This document shows, in pieces, positions 62,734 through 64,000 of a stretch of 64,000 bases of DNA. Made by a program: the position numbers and the translations under genes. The stretch's first letter is position 1. The number at the start of each line of letters is the position of its first letter. The DNA is from CBDCTM01 sp965222005 (GTDB lineage Bacteria; Bacteroidota; Bacteroidia; Chitinophagales; Saprospiraceae): the NCBI GenBank assembly GCA_965222005.1, contig OZ244935.1, forward strand, positions 5,022,001 to 5,086,000, read 5' to 3'. A model generated the notes under the pieces. It saw only the letters and a list, made by a program, of their open reading frames with translations, searched no databases and was not told where the DNA came from.

Positions 62734-63210
62734 ATGAAATTAATTGAAACAAAAACAGGAGAAGGGATAGAAGCAATTATTGAGAGATTGTCGAAAGAAG
62801 AAATAAGGAAATTAAAGGGTAAAAAAGAGTTCACGTTTGATTGGAGTTTAGAAATTGAGAACGATGTATATAAAATACGCCTTATTGAGAAAAAAGAGGT
62901 ACTAGGATTAATGTCTCTTATAGACTATGCTGAAGAATTTCGAATACACATTAATCTAATTGAATCATCAAAAAACTATAGAGGAAAAAATAAACTGCTA
63001 AAAAATATACCAGGCTGTTTCATAGCATTTGCTTGCCAGTTGTCCTTTAAAAAAGGATATGAAGGATTTGTTTCATTAGTACCAAAAACGGAATTAGTAA
63101 AATACTATAAAAACACCTATGGGTTTGAGCAAATGGGAACTCAAATGGCAGTATATTATGAAGTATCAAATTCGCTAATTGAAAAATATTTAGAAGATGA
63201 AGAAATATGA
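62734..63210 (+). CDS. GNAT-like acetyltransferase, candidate toxin
   Basis: A 158-residue protein with a GNAT-type layout: N-terminal beta-strands, VLGLMSLIDYAEEFRIHINLIESS, and the acetyl-CoA segment SSKNYRGKNKLLKNIPGCFIAFACQLSFKK, in which R/Q-x-x-G-x-x/K-type spacing is loosely met. The C-terminus KYYKNTYGFEQMGTQMAVYYE is also GNAT-like. Its 3' end overlaps the HTH gene by 14 bases. In toxin-antitoxin modules GNAT toxins acetylate aminoacyl-tRNA; the assignment here rests on the fold likeness and the pairing and is moderate. It could instead be an ordinary acetyltransferase. Confidence 0.6.
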   Translation: MKLIETKTGEGIEAIIERLSKEEIRKLKGKKEFTFDWSLEIENDVYKIRLIEKKEVLGLMSLIDYAEEFRIHINLIESSKNYRGKNKLLKNIPGCFIAFACQLSFKKGYEGFVSLVPKTELVKYYKNTYGFEQMGTQMAVYYEVSNSLIEKYLEDEEI

Positions 63211-63736
63211 AAAAATTTATAAGGAACTAAGGAAAAAGTATAGTGATGAAGAAATAGCAACATCAATGTTAATACCTCAAGACTTATCGGAGGAAGAAAG
63301 AAAAAAGTCAGAAGAAGAAATAAGGGCGTTCCGATTTAAACTGTTAAGAGAAAGGACAAAAGAACAAAGAGTATATTCTGAACTATTGCGGTTCAAATAT
63401 TTGATGGAAGACTATTTACGAAAAGAACCATATACAGAAGAAAAGAGCTTTGGAAAGCATGTAGAAGAATATATAAGGATTCTAAATAGAACTAAAAAAC
63501 GGTTATCAGAAGATTTAGATGTACATTATACAAGGTTAAGTCGATTAATAAATGATAAGGAAGAACCAAATGTGGAGATAATGTATAGGTTAGAAAAGCA
63601 TTCGGGGAACATCATACCAGCAATATATTGGTGGAAATTAGTGACAAAGAAACAAGAGTTTATAATAAAGAAAGATTTGAAAACAAGAAAGAAAGAAGGA
63701 GCCAAAGTGAAAAATGCTGTTAGAAATAGAGCATAA
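63197..63736 (+). CDS. HTH protein, candidate antitoxin of the GNAT pair
   Basis: A 179-residue basic protein. The N-terminal half is coiled-coil-like and charged (KYEKIYKELRKKYSDEE, LSEEERKKSEEEIRAFR). At about residue 88 an Xre-type helix-turn-helix begins: FGKHVEEYIRILNRTKKRLSEDLDVHYTRLSRLINDKEEPNVEIMYRLEKH. The order (acetyltransferase first, HTH second, 14-base overlap) supports a TA-like operon, but no toxicity can be shown from sequence. It ends 15 bases before the R'' of attC A11, the usual cassette geometry. Confidence 0.65.
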   Translation: MKKYEKIYKELRKKYSDEEIATSMLIPQDLSEEERKKSEEEIRAFRFKLLRERTKEQRVYSELLRFKYLMEDYLRKEPYTEEKSFGKHVEEYIRILNRTKKRLSEDLDVHYTRLSRLINDKEEPNVEIMYRLEKHSGNIIPAIYWWKLVTKKQEFIIKKDLKTRKKEGAKVKNAVRNRA

Positions 63737-63754
63737 TAAAAAAGAAAAAACGGT

Positions 63755-63820
63755 AGGTAACAAAGCGTATATGCACATACCGCCTAATCGGCGGTACGTC
63801 ACATACGCGGACCGTTGTGT
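63755..63820 (+). repeat. attC-like site A11
   Basis: R'' AGGTAAC, core GTTGTGT. Inner stem TACCGCC/GGCGGTA around TAATC, the same loop as in A4. R'' matches core A10 exactly. The last site in the window; the array probably continues to the right. Confidence 0.92.
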
Positions 63821-63893
63821 GTAATATTGAGAGTATCCTTAAAAAAATTCGATTAAAGAAGTTTAAATCCGTGAAAAACAAAAATTAAACGAA

Positions 63894-64000
63894 ATGGGAA
63901 TTGTTGTAGAATTACATAGAATATCACCTCAAAAACTTGAAGTATATAAAAAAGATAGTAAAGGATTAGAGAAGGAAATTCAGAATCCAGGTATCAAAGA
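63894..64000 (+). CDS. Start of next cassette gene, cut by the window edge
   Basis: An open frame from the ATG at 63894 (MGIVVELHRISPQKLEVYKK...) to the window end, at least 35 codons. The opening vaguely resembles the DUF1877 (YfbM-like) family, but too little is present to be sure. It starts about 74 bases after the core of attC A11. Confidence 0.4.
   Translation, partial: MGIVVELHRISPQKLEVYKKDSKGLEKEIQNPGIK

Noticed and set aside
1..64000. Integron integrase gene
   Set aside because: No tyrosine-recombinase frame with the usual R..H.R..Y pattern was seen on either strand, although all larger frames were read.
1..64000. CRISPR arrays, rRNA and tRNA genes
   Set aside because: No regular short direct repeats with unique spacers, and no cloverleaf or rRNA-like stretches were seen. 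tRNAs could be missed by eye.

Overview
The window looks like chromosomal DNA from a Bacteroidota bacterium, most likely of the Saprospiria type. The grounds are a 1314-residue secreted protein ending in a gliding-motility/T9SS C-terminal domain, DUF2807 and DUF1573 proteins, WG-repeat proteins, and promoter-like TAnnTTTG boxes. No rRNA, tRNA or CRISPR array was seen.

Positions 1-36.7 kb are a conserved chromosomal block of moderate GC. In order it holds an AsmA-like envelope protein, SMC, a B12-binding radical SAM enzyme with a methyltransferase, a two-gene NAD-linked formate dehydrogenase (fused NuoE/NuoF plus a cysteine-type FdhA), a DUF2807 protein, a PLP decarboxylase, a giant WG-repeat protein, a DinB-like protein, RimM, a lipoprotein, MnmA, an RlpA/SPOR protein, shikimate kinase, a DUF1573 lipoprotein-YajC-YbbR operon, the T9SS protein, Nnr, a sirtuin, a flavodoxin-like reductase with an ICMT-like membrane protein, a CBS protein followed by a GCS2-CBS fusion, and a cupin.

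From about 36.7 kb to the right edge the DNA becomes clearly AT-richer and is an integron-type gene-cassette array heavily invaded by insertion sequences. Eleven attC-like sites are present: imperfect palindromes starting RYYYAAC-like and ending CCGTTRRRY-like, mostly 66-68 nt. Ten point right and one is inverted. In six intervals the downstream R'' arm is complementary (9-10 of 10 nt) to the preceding core, as expected for intact cassettes. Where the rule fails, the interval contains an insertion sequence without a target duplication, marking IS-driven deletion or inversion. No integron integrase is present.

The cassettes carry conflict and toxin-antitoxin genes: a Fic protein, VapBC, a RES toxin remnant, an EAD11-TIR-GTPase protein, a membrane protein, MntA-HepT, a WG-repeat protein, a HEAT-like protein ending in EAD11, a GNAT-HTH pair, and several unknowns. 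At least 11 IS elements are present (IS110 x2, IS66 x2, IS481 x2, IS4-like, IS21, ISKra4-like, IS5, one unclassified DDE element). Two interruptions can be undone exactly: the Fic gene (IS66, 8-bp duplication) and the HEAT-EAD11 gene (unclassified IS, 8-bp duplication).

The best candidate for an undescribed system is the EAD11-TIR-GTPase cassette (50694-52055), together with the second EAD11 protein (58714-60877). The shared adaptor-like domain suggests, by inference, that the two could belong to one homotypic immune network.
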